Below are positions 1 to 13,029 of a stretch of 64,000 nt of DNA, in pieces. Made by a program: the position numbers and the translations under genes. The first letter of the stretch is position 1. Each line of letters starts with the position of its first letter. A model generated the notes under the pieces. It was not told where the DNA came from. It saw only the letters and a program-made list of their open reading frames with translations, and searched no databases. The stretch comes from Pisolithus tinctorius. Taxonomy: Eukaryota > Basidiomycota > Agaricomycetes > Boletales > Pisolithaceae. The stretch is from assembly GCA_024663395.1 (NCBI GenBank), contig JANFAH010000016.1, positions 248,001 to 312,000 on the forward strand, given 5' to 3'.

Positions 1-299
1 ATTCAGTTAGCGAAAGACTCCATCATAATGGAGCTCGAGAAGCGCCCGCTGTATATTTAGTTACTTAGTTCATGGCGGATGCATAGTTGGGAGGAAACGA
101 TTGTCTTTCGTCGAGTCTGGTGTTTTCCCAGGGGAGACCACGATTGATGGATCGTGTGTACCACAAAATCAGTAATGACGTCAAGGTCAGGATTTCTTCC
201 TCTGCACACCAATAGCCTGGACGCCGCACATCTGTACTATATCAAAGCCCTCCGGGCGCTCCTGGACGCATTTGGAAAAAGCACGCAGCAAATTTTTAT

Positions 300-897
300 C
301 TATGTAGGATGGTAGATAATGCATCTGTGGTTTGGTCTCAGCAGGACACACGAGCAATCTTCAATGATGTGGAGGATTGGCGGCACACATAATGACGTAG
401 ACCTGCAGACTTGTCCTCTGAGTGTCCAGACAGCGTCGACGATACCCAAGGGATAGAATGTTGCTATGGGGTCTGCACTGTGGCGGGGAACAGTAGTGAA
501 GTTGAGCGACAACCACCCCCGATCATTGAGGCCTTTGAGGGAGCAGACTTGGGTTCTGCATGTGAAGGGTGGGTGGTTGGCTTCTTCACAGGAGATGAAC
601 TGAAAGCCGCATGACTTGTAACACTTCTTCACACAGCTCTGGCATCTGCAACACTGCTCTCTAGCGAAGTAGCTGCTTGCAGTACAGGGCAAGGCATCTC
701 CCTCACCAGGCATGTTTTGGCTGTCGAAACACATATAATAGCGTCATACAAGTAGCAGTACATTCATGACCATGGAGGGCACCCACACACATCTGACAGC
801 ATAGGCAATCATGCAAAATCATGTCATGGTGGTCCACGACCAGGTCATCTGCATGACATTCTGTGACATAACGGTTGCAAAACCCCAATGTATCCAA
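300..897 (-). CDS. cysteine-rich orphan reading frames
   Basis: Two adjoining minus-strand frames (703-897 and 300-734) encode peptides rich in Cys and His. The upstream one has a CLCCQMCV cluster followed by GHEC, the downstream one CCRCQSCVKKC. Such spacing could bind zinc. A short intron around 725-765 might join them, but I could not find a splice that keeps both frames convincingly. I recognise no family. They lie downstream of the GH3 remnant on the same strand. This could be one small gene, two decayed exons, or chance; confidence is low. Confidence 0.2.
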
Positions 898-1010
898 TTT
901 TTCCCACCTCCTAAGTCCACGTGACTGGAGTTAACGGTCCTAAAGCCCTGAATGATCGTTGGCGACAAAGAGTTTACAGACCTGGCAATCGCCAACTGGT
1001 AGGGAAATGA

Positions 1011-1921
1011 CTACTTTAAGGTATTTCCAGACGTCTTTGATCCCATCCCAGGGGGGAGTTCACCTGTCTCAATGAAAGCAACCAGGGTTTCCCACTCTTC
1101 TTCCATATACCGTATCATATCGACTGCGGACATAGTAAACACCATAAATATCGTCTCAACCATGCTATGTGCGAGTGCGAAGAGTGTGCGTGAGTAGGAA
1201 TGTGCGATACTCGCGGATGAAACCGACAGCAACCGGAGAGGTGGCCCACTCTCCTGCTGAACGACAGTATCATGGTAAAATGAAAACATCCGAGCTTGGA
1301 GTGACGAGACATACCCGCTAACATGATATTCAAGTGATCATTTTCCACTTTCAAACCATTTCGCAGACGGACCATTTCAGAAGACCCCATAGCAGCAGGG
1401 ATTGTCCTAATGATGTCTCCATTGCGATTTTGGATTTTCACTAACTGACGGTAATGGAGAGAAAAGGTCCAGAAGATCTCTCCTCCGTTACCACCGCCAT
1501 AGCGCATTGAGCCTTCATGTAGGTACTGGCAGAAAAACTTTGGCTTTGGACTCGAGGTCGAGCTCGCGACCGCTATGTGGTAAGGCAAACCGGGCGAGAA
1601 CATATCTCGAACATCGTCCTCCTGACAAGTTTCCGAAAGGATTTTGGCCACGAAGGGCTCATAAGAGTTGTAGGTCGTTAACGGGATTGTAGTGCAAAAA
1701 GTATCCAGAAGGATATCATCCGAAATGTCGACGTTATCCTCCCTCCCAAAATTGCGTATCGCACTGTGAAATGCCGCAAAGGCAGGAGATTCGGAAAAGC
1801 AACGGGTGTGTTTATTCTTCTTGATGACAGCTAGCATTGTAGCACCTACGCGATCCTCGAGTACACCGACAAGGTCAGGGGACAAGACATGGACGGGGCG
1901 GGGAACCTGGGAGGGAGACAT
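1011..1921 (-). pseudogene. GH3-family (auxin-responsive-like acyl-amido synthetase) remnant
   Basis: The frame starting at 1921 matches fungal members of the GH3 fold (acyl-adenylate/amide synthetases). Family-like stretches are TTYNSYEPFVAKIL, the degenerate ATP loop SSTSSPKPKFF, and VENDHLNIML. An intron with donor gtatgt near 1315 leads into a conserved strand, TSPVAVGF, in another frame. The next conserved stretch, FALAHSMVETIF...DMIRYMEEEWETL, lies in a third frame. This implies a frameshift near 1185, within the text that reads ACGCACACTC on the minus strand. The frame ends at 1011, without the large C-terminal part usual for a protein of about 600 residues. Frameshift plus truncation argue for a pseudogene. 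An unseen micro-intron is the alternative for the frameshift, but it would not explain the missing C-terminus. Confidence 0.65.
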
Positions 1922-2962
1922 TGCGGACAGGCAGCTTGCCTGAAACCGACATACATACCAGTATTATAACTGAACACATGTGCCGTCAATGGCGCTGCGA
2001 AACCTCCGAGGGATGCAAAAACATGATGCAAGAGCGATGGGCATACCCTCATTCGCTGAATACCACCAGGAGAATTTAGACGTCACTAAGGTTGAGTTTG
2101 ACCATATCTACACCTCGGGTGAGTTCAGGCGTCACCTCGTGAAGTACATACGCACCAACCAGATTTAGGCATGTATTGACCCAGGACTCTCTGTTCACCG
2201 GGCAGTCTGTGCTATCGCAAGCCTGTAACGAAAAGAAAGAAACCTCTCCAAAGGCACGTGGAGTTCCTGCTTGGGCTGCTGCCGAGTTTGATCCTATAAT
2301 CAGCCGCATGAGCACTCATCGTTCGAGATTGCATATTGAATATCGACCATTCCTTGCCAGGTGTCAAATATGGCCTGTATCGTGCCTGTCAAGCACCGAA
2401 TTCATCAGACCAGAACTGAGCTCCGTAACTTGAACCTGTGTTGGTTCTAGTCCGGGGCAAACGCATTCAGAAATTGGGCCCGTTCGGGGCGTATCATCTT
2501 CACCTTCACAGTCGGTGGCGTCCACAACTACATATAACCTTGGTGACCCTGGTAGACTTTGGTGCCAGCTTGCAGGGAATTGGGAGAAACCCCGGCCAAA
2601 GTGTCACATACCTCGAGTTGATCCGTATGATTTGGAGGTACAGTTTGCGGCATAGAGGGTTGAAACAGCGTATCCATATAATACTGATTGCTATGGGGTT
2701 TGCCCCTGTTGGAGTAGTGCTCCTCAATCGACCTCAATACAGTGATCGCCCACATCTCGGAGACGGACCCTTTGCATTTTGCGCCACTATTAATAAGCTG
2801 TCGCAGTAACCGCTCTCCTTCTCATATTTGAAATAGTCCGACACATTAGGTAGGGAAAGGGATATAAGAAAGTGGGTACCACAGTATAGAAAGGGTATAT
2901 CATATACATATGTACGTATGCATACCATCTTGTGAACCGATTGCGAAAGTCACATCTGCAGA
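1922..2962. other. no confident gene
   Basis: This interval lies between the GH3 remnant and the next minus-strand gene. Short frames occur on both strands. The best is minus 2528-2755, with a MWAITVLRSIEE stretch that could be the tail of a decayed gene. None shows a family motif or a consistent intron pattern. I see no RNA gene or tandem repeat. Confidence 0.5.
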
Positions 2963-5070
2963 TCATATGGTATATGGATCCACTCGACGTATGCACCTCG
3001 GTTGCGGCCTCTCCCAGTCCTCTGCAGGCTCGCCGTGGGGTGGTCGGCCCCCTCGAGGTGGCCGGGTCGGGATAGGCTCCTCACCCACCGGTGGCTGTGA
3101 AGGTGAAGGCGAGCGAGGATCTCCATTCTCGGGGTGCCGGGGTCGAGGCCCGTGAGGCATCGGGAAACCGACTGGCCAGGTGGTGAGGTAACACATTTCC
3201 TGGTGGTGGTGATGGGTCAGTTCATGTGCATACTTGAATGCATCGTCGTGAATGAATACCTCTGGACCACATGCGGGCCGACACTTCACCCACGCATTCC
3301 AGTCCAACCACGCCATCAACTCATCGATGTCTTTCTTCCATATCTTCATCATGTTTTCGATCGCATGCACGTCCCGCTCATTGTCTGTACCCATAAATTG
3401 ATCCACACCCGCTAAAACTCCTAGCCCCCACATCTTTGTCACGACGCGACAAATCTCCCGCGTCGTATCGTGCACGGCATTCAATAACAGCTTTTCCGAA
3501 GACGTCATGGCGCCACCCTTTAACATGCCTGTATGCATCGTCGCGCACAATCTATACGCTGGGCGGGCCCAGTCCAGCATATCCAACCCCGCTTCCTTGG
3601 TCTTCGAAAGAGTCGAAGGTGGTGCAACATCGACAAGGATATAAGGCGCCAGCATGTTCCCTAGCTGCACCTGCGTCTTCATGGCGGTGTCCGTAATATT
3701 ATCGGAGTCGCCGGAGTCCGGGCCTGTCGAATTGAGGAGGTAATGGACGAACTCGAGACGTCCCGAATATCGATCAACGACCACCCGGATCAAAGCAAGC
3801 CAATCAATGCCACTACCAGACCGATATGCTGGTCTAGAGAGGACCTCTCCCAGACGAGCTCTTGCCTGTGCGACGTCCTCATCAGATATATTCAATAAAC
3901 GGTGGGTCCATCTTTCCGTCTCGAATCGAGCAGGGACCAAAGACGGCACAAGTTCCGTATCGTAGAAAGAAACGAGGCCGGATAAATCAAGCTGGACACG
4001 TGTCTCTCCTGGATAACGGTTGTGCTGTGATCCGGCATATATTGCTTCAAACATACGGGAGGCTTTCGGATTTGTTCCGGGTTTTGCAAGGGTCAGGGAG
4101 GAGACAACACGGACGCTGGATGTGAAGTTGCAGAGCATGACTTCGCTGGTGTAACCGTCAGGAACACATAGCACGAAGTGGAAACCGTGACTACTGACAA
4201 GTCCATTTCCATCCTGTAATGCAAGTCAACTCACGAAACAGGGTGTATGACGTACGAATGTTTACCTTACAAACCCGTCGACGTCATATTCTCTACCCCA
4301 TTCACACAAGGCTTCGATCCTGTCCCGCTCTTCATATGCCCAATCCGGCTGGACTTTTCCCCACGCAATGATATCCTGGGTGTCCATCATCCCAGATGGG
4401 CCCTTGGCAGCACTGCTTCCATCGAAATATACGACTTTGAGAGGCCGCGTTGTCATGAGAGTGAGGTGCCAGCACCCATCCTCTCCATTGGTATTCCTAC
4501 AGAACAAAATGGAGTGCTCCGGGTCGGTTGCGGTCCATTCTGGGCCGGGTGGAAGGCCGGAGTGCCAGGTTCCATGGTATAAGAGTGTTCCAGGCGGTGC
4601 GCTCCCCGGCACGATATTATGACCTACAGTCGAAAGGGGTTGGATCAATGGTACAAGCAGATGTAGCAGCAGTATCCTCCACTTACCATTGCGCATGCGT
4701 GTATTTGGCCAGTGTTGGAGGAATGAATTAACGGTCTCAAATACGAGGTGAGCCGTCGAATTCACATTCGGAGGATCATCTAGTCGCCATTTCATCATGA
4801 GGGCATCATCGTAATCGTCGCCAACGTGAAGGCTGGCAGCTGCGTAATGAGGTTTATCAAAGGACATTAACCGCTCATCACCTAGCACTTCACCAGTGCC
4901 GCCTCCGTCATGTTGAGGACCGACGTGAGACGCTAGTGGTACCCGGACAGCATGACATAGGGCGCCAAAACCCGCTAATGTGCACCAGACGGCATCCTGT
5001 AACATACTCACCGAGGCAAGAAATGGGTTCTTGTTCGAAGAGTCAAGTAGCTGCGGATGCACATGGTCCT
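2963..5070 (-). CDS. conserved fungal protein of unknown function
   Basis: Two long minus-strand frames join through an intron around 4217-4264 (donor gtaagg, acceptor tacag). The join links EYDVDGF to DGNGLVSSHGF. The first exon opens at an acceptor (ttatag) near 5070 and has no in-frame ATG before residue 20, so a 5' exon is missing from this model. Sequence marks are LTLMTTRPLKVVYFDGSS, DTQDIIAWGK and EVMLCNFTSSVRVVSSL. I know these as recurring features of a family found widely in Agaricomycetes without an assigned biochemical role. The C-terminal 60 residues are rich in Pro, Arg and Gly and probably disordered. Neighbours give no functional hint. The gene looks intact, and I assign no function. 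Confidence 0.6.
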
Positions 5071-6719
5071 ATAAGAGCACGGGTGACCCTGATGTGCGGC
5101 TGTACCTCAATTCTCCGGTGATTTCCCGGCCACTGACTTCCTTATCAGATAAGCTAGCACCTTGAAAATGCAAGGCTCCGTCACTGTCGGGCAGTGCATT
5201 GAGGCTTGAGCACGGCAGTACACGTCGGGCGCATCCAAAACTCGAGATGATCTCAGCTTTCGCTTTTGTTTGGCAATCTTTGGCCCCGTAGAATAGTCCG
5301 GCACCCCCGGTCCGGTATGATCCTTGCTCACAAAAAGTTTACAGACCTGGGCCTAACGGCGTCCAGGAACAAACAAATATGGATGGTGTAAAAGAAATGA
5401 TAATGCACGTGGTCGTTCCGGTTCGGAATTGGGGTTGGGCAAGTCGATACCGAGTGAAACTACTGCTCAGCAACCTACTAACGAGGATGGACACGACCCA
5501 CTCGATACAATGGGTCATGCTGCTGAAGATGACACCCCTATGTTGAAGAGAAGGTCGCGGACAGCCATGATCACGCCAACTTCGAAGACGAAGCGGGATG
5601 AAGCTGAGGGTGGGGTTGCTGGTCCAGTGGGTCGTGCTAGGCGAGCGCCGGCACCGTCGCGATTAGATCTCCCGCTACAGGCGCTACTAAGGCTGGAACG
5701 TCTGCGGTGAGGAAGAAAGCGGGTTCAACGACGAATATGAAAGCTGTTCCCATGAGTTCTGAGGTGGGGAATGAAGACGTCAGGAGAGGACATATCTTGG
5801 AACATGGCGACTATCAAAACAACAACTCGCACGAGGCGGTCTACTACGGCGGGCACGAAGCCGAAGGAGGAATGTACTGGTGCAAAGACCAGGACTACGA
5901 AAGCGATCGATCCAGGAGGTAATGGTTTTTGATTGTCGGTATATCTTGGGAACTGAGGTCTACGACGGGGACAAGGGCGCATCCCTCGGACTGTGGTAAC
6001 TCATGTCGCAAGGAGGCCGTTTATATGACGAAGGTGGGAAGTACCGGATCCTGCATGATGCGGCGGTGCCCGATGTGGGAGTGCAGCTAGTTAGTCTGAG
6101 ATGGGAGAGTGGGGCGGAGGGGGTGAGGGGCTCACGCAGCAATGAAGGTATCGATGTAGACTGTGAGGTAAAACCGGAGTGAGATGTACGTAGCCGACGG
6201 GCGTGTCGACCGTATAACTAGTGATTAGAGAGGGAGAGCTGAGTCAACGGCTCGCCACAGTTTTGTGTACCGAGAACACATGGATACACGTAGAAGTGGG
6301 GCACTTCAAGGAGAACTGCGGTGAGGCTGCCATCAGTGCTGCTGTCCCAACGCCTAAGACTGAATCGGGGCAGAGTCCCTGCACACTTACGAACAGCGGC
6401 TAGAATGCCACCCTCAAAATGCACCGGCTATCTTAGCATGCTACAGATAAACGATCGATGCCCTTCCCCAGGATCCTATTGGTGACGGTATCGACATCGA
6501 CATATTCGGATACGTACAATTGGGGATTGAATAAGGCATCTCGACTTGAGAGATGCAGCCCGAGTCGAACTAGACCTACACCCTGAATCTAGGCGCGACG
6601 GAAAGGAGTTCTACCTCGTAATTGTTCGCATCGAACTGGGCGAGGCATCGGAGCAGTCGGACTGATGCACGCTTCGACGGATGAGATGTTCGTCGGTGAC
6701 GATATCGCTAGTCTGTCGT
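5071..6719. repeat. degenerate spacer sequence upstream of the HET array
   Basis: No convincing gene. Parts of this spacer reappear, diverged, in the other inter-copy spacers. The stretch at about 5430-5530 (agtgaaactactgctcagca) resembles 12960-13030. The stretches at about 6210-6540 resemble 19265-19370 and 19860-19955, including matching gtatcgac and caattggggatt blocks. Frames such as 5429-5710 are Arg/Pro/Ala-rich, with no family motif. I read this as decayed duplicated DNA belonging to the first unit of the array. Confidence 0.5.
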
Positions 6720-7275
6720 ATCACATCCAACCTCTCCTATCTTGCTGGGGTGGTGCACGCGTGAACGAGCCTGCTGATGGGCACCTAAGTGGTGCGACCT
6801 GGGTATGTATTATCATCCCATGAGACCCCGGTTTTATGGGCAGATTCAGATCCTAGTGAGAGGGAGTGAATGGTACCGGCGAGTGGGGGTGCCTATGATG
6901 GAGCTCAAGGATGTTTCGAGACCGAGTGCATCGCTGAATGCGGTGAATTGCCGATGCATTGCATCATCCGCCGAGACGCTTTCCGCCAACCGCTATCGAT
7001 GAAGATCATATTTTGTTGAAGTCACGCATAACATGATGTGACTGTCGACGATTCGATAGCTGGAGGACTCCAACGCATAGACCACGTACAGTTGGGTGTC
7101 GCAAGTAAGTCTGTGATGTATCGTGCTTCTCCTCTCTGAATCCAGCACAGGCTGTATTAGCGAACTTTCCAATGATGACAATGAGTGCGTGCCAGCAGTC
7201 AGAGTGGCCGAGGCAGCCCTACTGACAGTTCGCTGTGGTTGTTAAGATACAAAACAAAGCGAGATTGTATCTCAG
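6720..7275. repeat. conserved 5' flank, HET array unit 1
   Basis: Diverged copy of a block that precedes each HET-array gene (also about 13030-13515 and 20080-20624). All three share the landmarks gaccccggtt...gggcagattc, a gtcacgcataac-like stretch, and then the conserved run up to the tctcag before the first WD40 blade. The block may contain promoter and first exon(s). I could not find a shared plus-strand open frame upstream of the first blade; an in-frame stop precedes it in copies 1 and 2. Confidence 0.6.
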
Positions 7276-10200
7276 AGTGATATATGGGCAGCCACCTTTG
7301 CGGACGAAAGTCAGGTCGTAGGAGGATATGACAACGGTGAAATTCGTCGATGGAAGATTAAAGACGGACAGCAACAGGGTCCAACCATGCAAGCCATTAG
7401 TGCTGTCCATTCCATTGTCGTTTCCCAAGATGGCCACTGGATGGTGACTGGTACTGGAGACGGCAGCCACAGGACAATCGTCTGGAATGCAATCACTCAT
7501 GAAAAAGTGCACGAGTTCACAGAACACCACGGTTGGGTAACTGCGCTCGATATCTCGCACGACTCTACTATATTTGCGACTGCGGACTACTTCAACGCTC
7601 AGATATTCAGCATCACTTCCGGTATCCGTCTCCTGCCTCCCCTCCCACATCATTCGATTGCGGGTATCAAGTTCTCCCCAGATGCCAGGCGATTTGCTAC
7701 CTCCTCGTGTTATGATGGTTTCCGCGTCTACAGCACCCACAATGGCAGTATCTTGTTCGATTCAGGTACTCAGGGTTCAACCGGTCCATGGTCAAGAACT
7801 CCGTTGGTCTGGTCGTCTGATGGCCAGCAGCTGTTGATTGCGAACGTAGGCAAAATCACCCGCTTCGACCTATCGACGTCATCGTCTTCAGAATGGTTGA
7901 TCCATGAAAACCAATCTCCTGTATATATAGCATCCAACGGCAGATTTATTGCGTGTGCCGCAGGCCCATCAGTTTCACTGTGGGATTTTGTGTCTCACAA
8001 GCAGATCAGTAGCGTTATCACACACACCTCACAGATCAAATCCGTCGCTCTCTCACCGAGTGGGGCGTATCTCGCATGTGGAAATGGTAGGAATATCACG
8101 ATTCACAATCTCAGGGAGGTCCTTTCCCTCAAGTATTTCGACCATGGTGTAAGTGTACGTCCACTCATGGAGCTCGTATCTCTAACAATCATTGCGCTGC
8201 GTCACGCGACATCTTCATGCTTCTCAGCTCCCGCTTGTGCAAGTGAGTGATGGGACCCTCAAGTCATGGGTACAGAACGACCCGACGAACACCGAAAGAC
8301 TGCTCTCAGAGGAGCTCACTAGTCCTTCAATCCCTAGACACTACTTGCTAGCAAACCGCGCTCTTATAAGAGCACATTTAAAACATCTGACACCTGCGAT
8401 AGAGGATGCGAGGGAGGTGAGTCCGCTCTCTCATTACTCCATGTCCATGTTTGCCCACACATGTATCTCAAGTCCCTCCGGGTTCAACCATCGCCTATTG
8501 GCCACATCGCGATGGCGGTTGCTCTACTTGGCCAGGGCGACAGAGAGGGTGCACTATGGATATTTGACTTTGCCTCTCATGATTGTGAGCCGCATGATAT
8601 CAGATTTCTTTTACTACTGAAGGTGCGTGAGGTGACCTGGATTTTTCTCACAATTCGATCCACGTTCCAATCAGTCGATCCTTGTTTTCGAATCTGGAAA
8701 TCAAGAAGAGGCGATAATGCGTGTAGAGTACCTTGCTACAAGAGCGAACGACAACGATAAGGACGTCACCTACCTTTACACACAGGCACGTGCCTTGCGC
8801 GATGCAGACATGTAAGTATTATCGATGATACATTCCGCAGGTCCTTGGAGTTATGTACATGAAGAAGGGGGATTACGGACGTGCAATACCGTTGATCGAG
8901 CGTGCGAAGAACCTCGCCCCCGAGGACAAACGATGTCCTCCGCTAGTAACGATCTCGCTCGTAGGTCTTCTGCCATTACTGCCTGTTAATCTAACTCCGC
9001 ATAAAGATATTCGGGTGGAGTTTCGATGATCCGGACATTGTTTCTCAGCAACGTCTATGTGAGACCCTCTATGCTGAGGGACGTGCAGCTGAAGCTGTGG
9101 AAATCCTTCTCTACATTGTCAAGACATCAAACAATGAGATCCAGGCGAGCAAGGCAACTGTTGCTTGGGTCGCAGGTATGTCCTGTAGCTGCCAGTCTGC
9201 TTAGTGTGCGCGTTCATATCCGTCGTCAGATTTTACCAAGAAATGCATTGCAGCACTTGAGCATGTTGGCAATGAAGCCTTCGGATTTACAGAACATGAT
9301 AATGCAATAACACAAAACTCTGCAGTTTTGCCTCCAAGCCTTGCAGCTCTGTTTATCAAGCGGAGCAGAGCTCGAGCGGGAAAGGGGTTGTGGGAGGATG
9401 CACTGCGGGATGCAAATGAGGTATGCACGGTATCGTCCTTGTATGAGTTGGCTCCCTGCAACAGCCACATAGGCAGTGAAAGCGGACCCCTCCAGCCCTT
9501 GGGGCTATGAGGCCAAGCACGTGGCACTTCATGGAGCAAAACGGTATGACGAAGCGATTGATGCTTCCAAGTCTATGCTGCAAGTGATTGAACAATCCCA
9601 TGACCCTGCAATCAGGCGTATGTACCTCCTGTGCGAGTCTAATGCCCGTAAATGACGGTTTCACAGAATTGCGGAAGAACTATGTTTCTCCATCCGAGAC
9701 GATTGCAGCTATTGATCCTGTTATCCATGGGATTCTTAAAAATTGTCCCCTCGTCGTCATCGATGTTACCACTGGTCGCCTCTGTGACAGTCGTGAGCGG
9801 TTGCATATATTCAAGGCTGATCCAATGTTTAAAGAGCTTGTTTCGTCCACGACGAAAGAAGTGGACAACGAGCGGATCCTACGACTGGTTGCAAGGTTTT
9901 TCGGATATGCTATGTTCTCGCATGCGTGGCAGGGAAACGAGCCGTCATTCCAGGACGTCAATAGAGTTGACTCCAAATCTGTGTGGGACCTTCCCGATAC
10001 GCCCCTGAATAACAAGCTGCGCAATTTCTGCAAGGAGACACGCAGACTTGGTTACAACTGGGCATGGTCTGATACGTGTTGTATCGACAAGACCACGGGA
10101 CCCATCCTTAATCAATCTCTCACATCCATGTACCAATGGTACGCGGATTCGGCAGTCACGCTCGCATACCTTGTTGGCGTAGCACATCCATCCAAGCCTG

Positions 10201-11303
10201 GGGACCTTAGGCGTAGTTTCTGGATGACACGAGCCTGGACTTTGCAAGAACTTCTCTCCCCGAAGGCCATCATTTTCTATGACTCTGAATGGAAACCATA
10301 CCTTGGCGATATTGTTGCGAACCACAAGGAATCTCCGGGAATCATGCAAGAACTAGCAGATGCTATCCAGATCCCCCATGGAACTATTGTCAAGTTCTCT
10401 CCAGACGATCTCGGAGTGCGCGAGAAACTTCGTCTCGCTTCGACCCGCAATGCGACAGTCGAGGAAGACGTCGCGTATTCCCTCATCGGCATATTCAAGT
10501 CCGATATCAGGCCTCAGTACGGAGAGAGAGTTGACGCTCTCGGGCATCTCCTGGAGGAGATCGTGGCTCGCACTAGCGAAGTCACCGTGCTTGCATGGTC
10601 AGGGCAGTCATCGTCATACAACAGTTGTCTCCCGGCTTCCATTTCCGTTTACAGCCAAACTCCCTACAACCCTCCATCACTCGAAGGGGAAGAAATGGAA
10701 ACGTGCATGACGAAATTACGTGGCAAGTTGTCTCAGGAAAACACCCTGAGCATTTATCATCAGATCAAGTTTCTTCCACCTGCCCGTTTTTGGAGTCGAC
10801 GTTTACATCTCCCATGCATCGTCTTCCCTGTGAGGAAACTCAGTATGCAGGGGCTGCGTAGAGGCAATGAGAAGCTGTATTGTGCCAGGGTGTCAGGGCT
10901 TGGAAATGTGGAGTTCACGACCGCAGGCAATCTCCCGTTGAACGAGCCACAGAAATTTGTCTTCGCACATCCGTGGATTCGCCATATTCGAGGTCCGAGT
11001 AGTGGGATTGCCTGGGGAGGCTCGGAGTTTGATCCTGAGTCGGATTTGGATGGTGACGCTGGATCGGATGAAGATGCGCCCCCTTCGCCATTACATGCTG
11101 GTTCCGTGCCACATGTTAGCGACTATACCCTGGCACTACAGATGATTGCTCGCCTCGGGCAACCGTTCTGCGCATTGCTTCTCGTACAGCAGCCGAATGG
11201 AGAGTACAAGAGAGTCGCTGCAGAGAACGAGATTATCGTCTCGGGACTCGGAACCAATGTCACTTCCAAGAACATTCTGGCGACAGTCTTGGAAATCCTT
11301 TGA
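7276..11303 (+). CDS. WD40-TPR-HET protein, copy 1
   Basis: Predicted allorecognition or cell-death protein of about 1,200 residues in at least nine exons. Exon 1 (to about 8146) encodes WD40 blades, from DIWAATFADESQVVGGYDNG to NLREVLSLKYFDH. Middle exons (about 8230-9618) encode TPR-like helices, such as HYLLANRALIRAHLKHL and GVMYMKKGDYGRAIPLIERA. The last exon (about 9701-11303) carries a HET domain: YAMFSHAWQGNEPSFQDV, YNWAWSDTCCIDKTTG, MTRAWTLQELLSPKAIIF. HET domains in fungi drive incompatibility-type cell death. The C-terminal extension has an acidic stretch near 11030-11080 and ends KNILATVLEIL. All exons join in frame if one GC-AG intron (8786-8840) is allowed. I set the start at the conserved acceptor before the first blade; the first in-frame ATG is 7387, and the true first exon is unknown. 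The gene appears intact. Confidence 0.85.
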
Positions 11304-13029
11304 CATGTGTGGGGGTTGGGGCCCAGCTGCTGGTTTTTACAGTTGGTCTGTCTTTCGTCCTTCATCCGTCGTTTTTTCGTTGTTGATGTGCTTGTTAGAC
11401 CGAGACGGAGAGGAAACTGAGCGTTCGACGTACTAAGCCTCCAGAGTGTTCGTGATAACACCTATTTGATACCTGGAGCTGAGTTGGAAATCTGTGCATA
11501 CTTACGTGCCGTAGACTAGAGTCTCCGTAATTCTTCCACTACCACTTGCGCTATACATACATCCCGGGGTAGAGTAGCCCAAACAGCTTTGGCTTTCCAA
11601 CCTTTGCTATCTACTTACAAGACCTTCAGACTCGCTATGTAATCCTTGTGCGGTATCATAAAATGATGGAATATTGGCTTTCATGGATAGTTTTCCGGTA
11701 CGCTCTTCCATCTTCAGAGGGATACCCTTTGAACCACAACTACCAAGCGGCTTATATCCAAGTTACAGTGATATCCGCACAGTTCTTCCACAACGTCATG
11801 TACTGTCAGGTCGATCACGTTCCGTTACCTCCGTTTTCCAGGACATTTGTGGCTCCAAACGTTTCGAGCTAAGGATTGTTCCAGCAGGTGTTTATTGCAG
11901 TGAGGAGATGCGAGTGTCCCAATGATGACCCCTGGGCTATCCCCTCCAGAGCATCCCCGTTTACTCAAAGGCATTCCTATCTATATCGGGGGCGTGCAGA
12001 GGCAAAATATGGATGGGGTAAGGTCGATGTTTTTAAAGGAGGCAAGGAGGGGAAGGACTGGTGCTGAGACACCAATGTTGCAGAGCATAAGTGAGGTGAT
12101 CGGGACGCAGGTCACGTATCAGCTGCAGGCATCCACCAGAAAAGAAAGTGATAGACGTGATGATGGTAATGACGGAAAGTCGAATGAACATGCACTTACT
12201 GCCGTGCTGCTGCCGACCACTACTGTAGTACGACGCAATCTCGGACGCCCAAGCCGAATGCGAATTCCGGAACGGCGGCGTCGGAGGGGACAGTTGTATT
12301 GAAACTTGAGGAGACACCGAGTGATGATGACCTTGGTCAAATCGTTGGTCAAACCGTTGCTCCCGCAACCCAACTGCTGTCAGGTGCCGCACCGACCGAA
12401 GCCAAGTCACTGAGGGGGAAGAATCAGACACCTGTGAATGATGAAGTGCGTTGTGTGTACTGCTGCTGCCGCGGAGGCGCATGTTTATCTCCCCCTTCTT
12501 CGTGCTTAGCTGAATCCGTCGCGAGTGTCTACGTCCTCGCAACCTAAACATGTTGGAGGCAGAAAAGCAAAGGGCGAAAGTAACCCAGAAGTCGTAGGTT
12601 CACGTACCGATAGTTTTCCGCTATATCATGCGTCACGCGACACCTAACCGCCCTGACAACGAGTGCCCCTTTCGCAGATGCCAACGGTGCCGAAGCAACC
12701 TCCAAGTCGTACGAAGGTAACACCGATCCCTGAAATCGTTCCAGAGCCGAAATAGACGCGTAACGAGCCTCTCGCTGCTGTTAGACCCAAATCTCACTTG
12801 GAGTGATGAAGGAGAGCCGGAGTTCGCCATCGAGTGTGCCTACAACTACCGCAGCTGCTGTGGGGGGGATGAGGGTGTCTGGAGAGGTGGTGGCGGTACG
12901 ACCAGTGGTAGGACTAATAATCCAGGTGGTCGTTCTGGATGAGGCAGGCCGACACCCAGTGAGACGACTACTCAACAACCTGGTGATGAAGGTGACAAGG
13001 ACCCGCCCGATATGATAGGTGATGCTACT
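11304..13029. repeat. spacer between HET copies 1 and 2
   Basis: The first 600 bases are a diverged copy of the 3' flank found after the other two HET genes. Shared features are tcgctatgtaatccttg followed by the tggtatcata-like and gaggatacc blocks. The rest contains short frames without family motifs and pieces similar to 5370-5550. I see no gene here. Confidence 0.5.

Noticed and set aside
5318..5355. Short match (aaagtttacagacctgg) to 968-990
   Set aside because: Only about 30 bases with mismatches; too short to define an element, although it may be a scattered remnant.
6290..6345. GHFKENC stretch suggesting a retroviral-type zinc knuckle
   Set aside because: The first Cys pair is missing, the frame is short, and the related spacer at about 19340 does not keep the motif.
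9680..10547. Minus-strand frames of 117-134 codons antisense to the HET exons, with counterparts in copies 2 and 3
   Set aside because: They are mirror frames of a strongly conserved plus-strand exon with clear HET motifs; their conservation follows from the sense strand and they contain no family motif.
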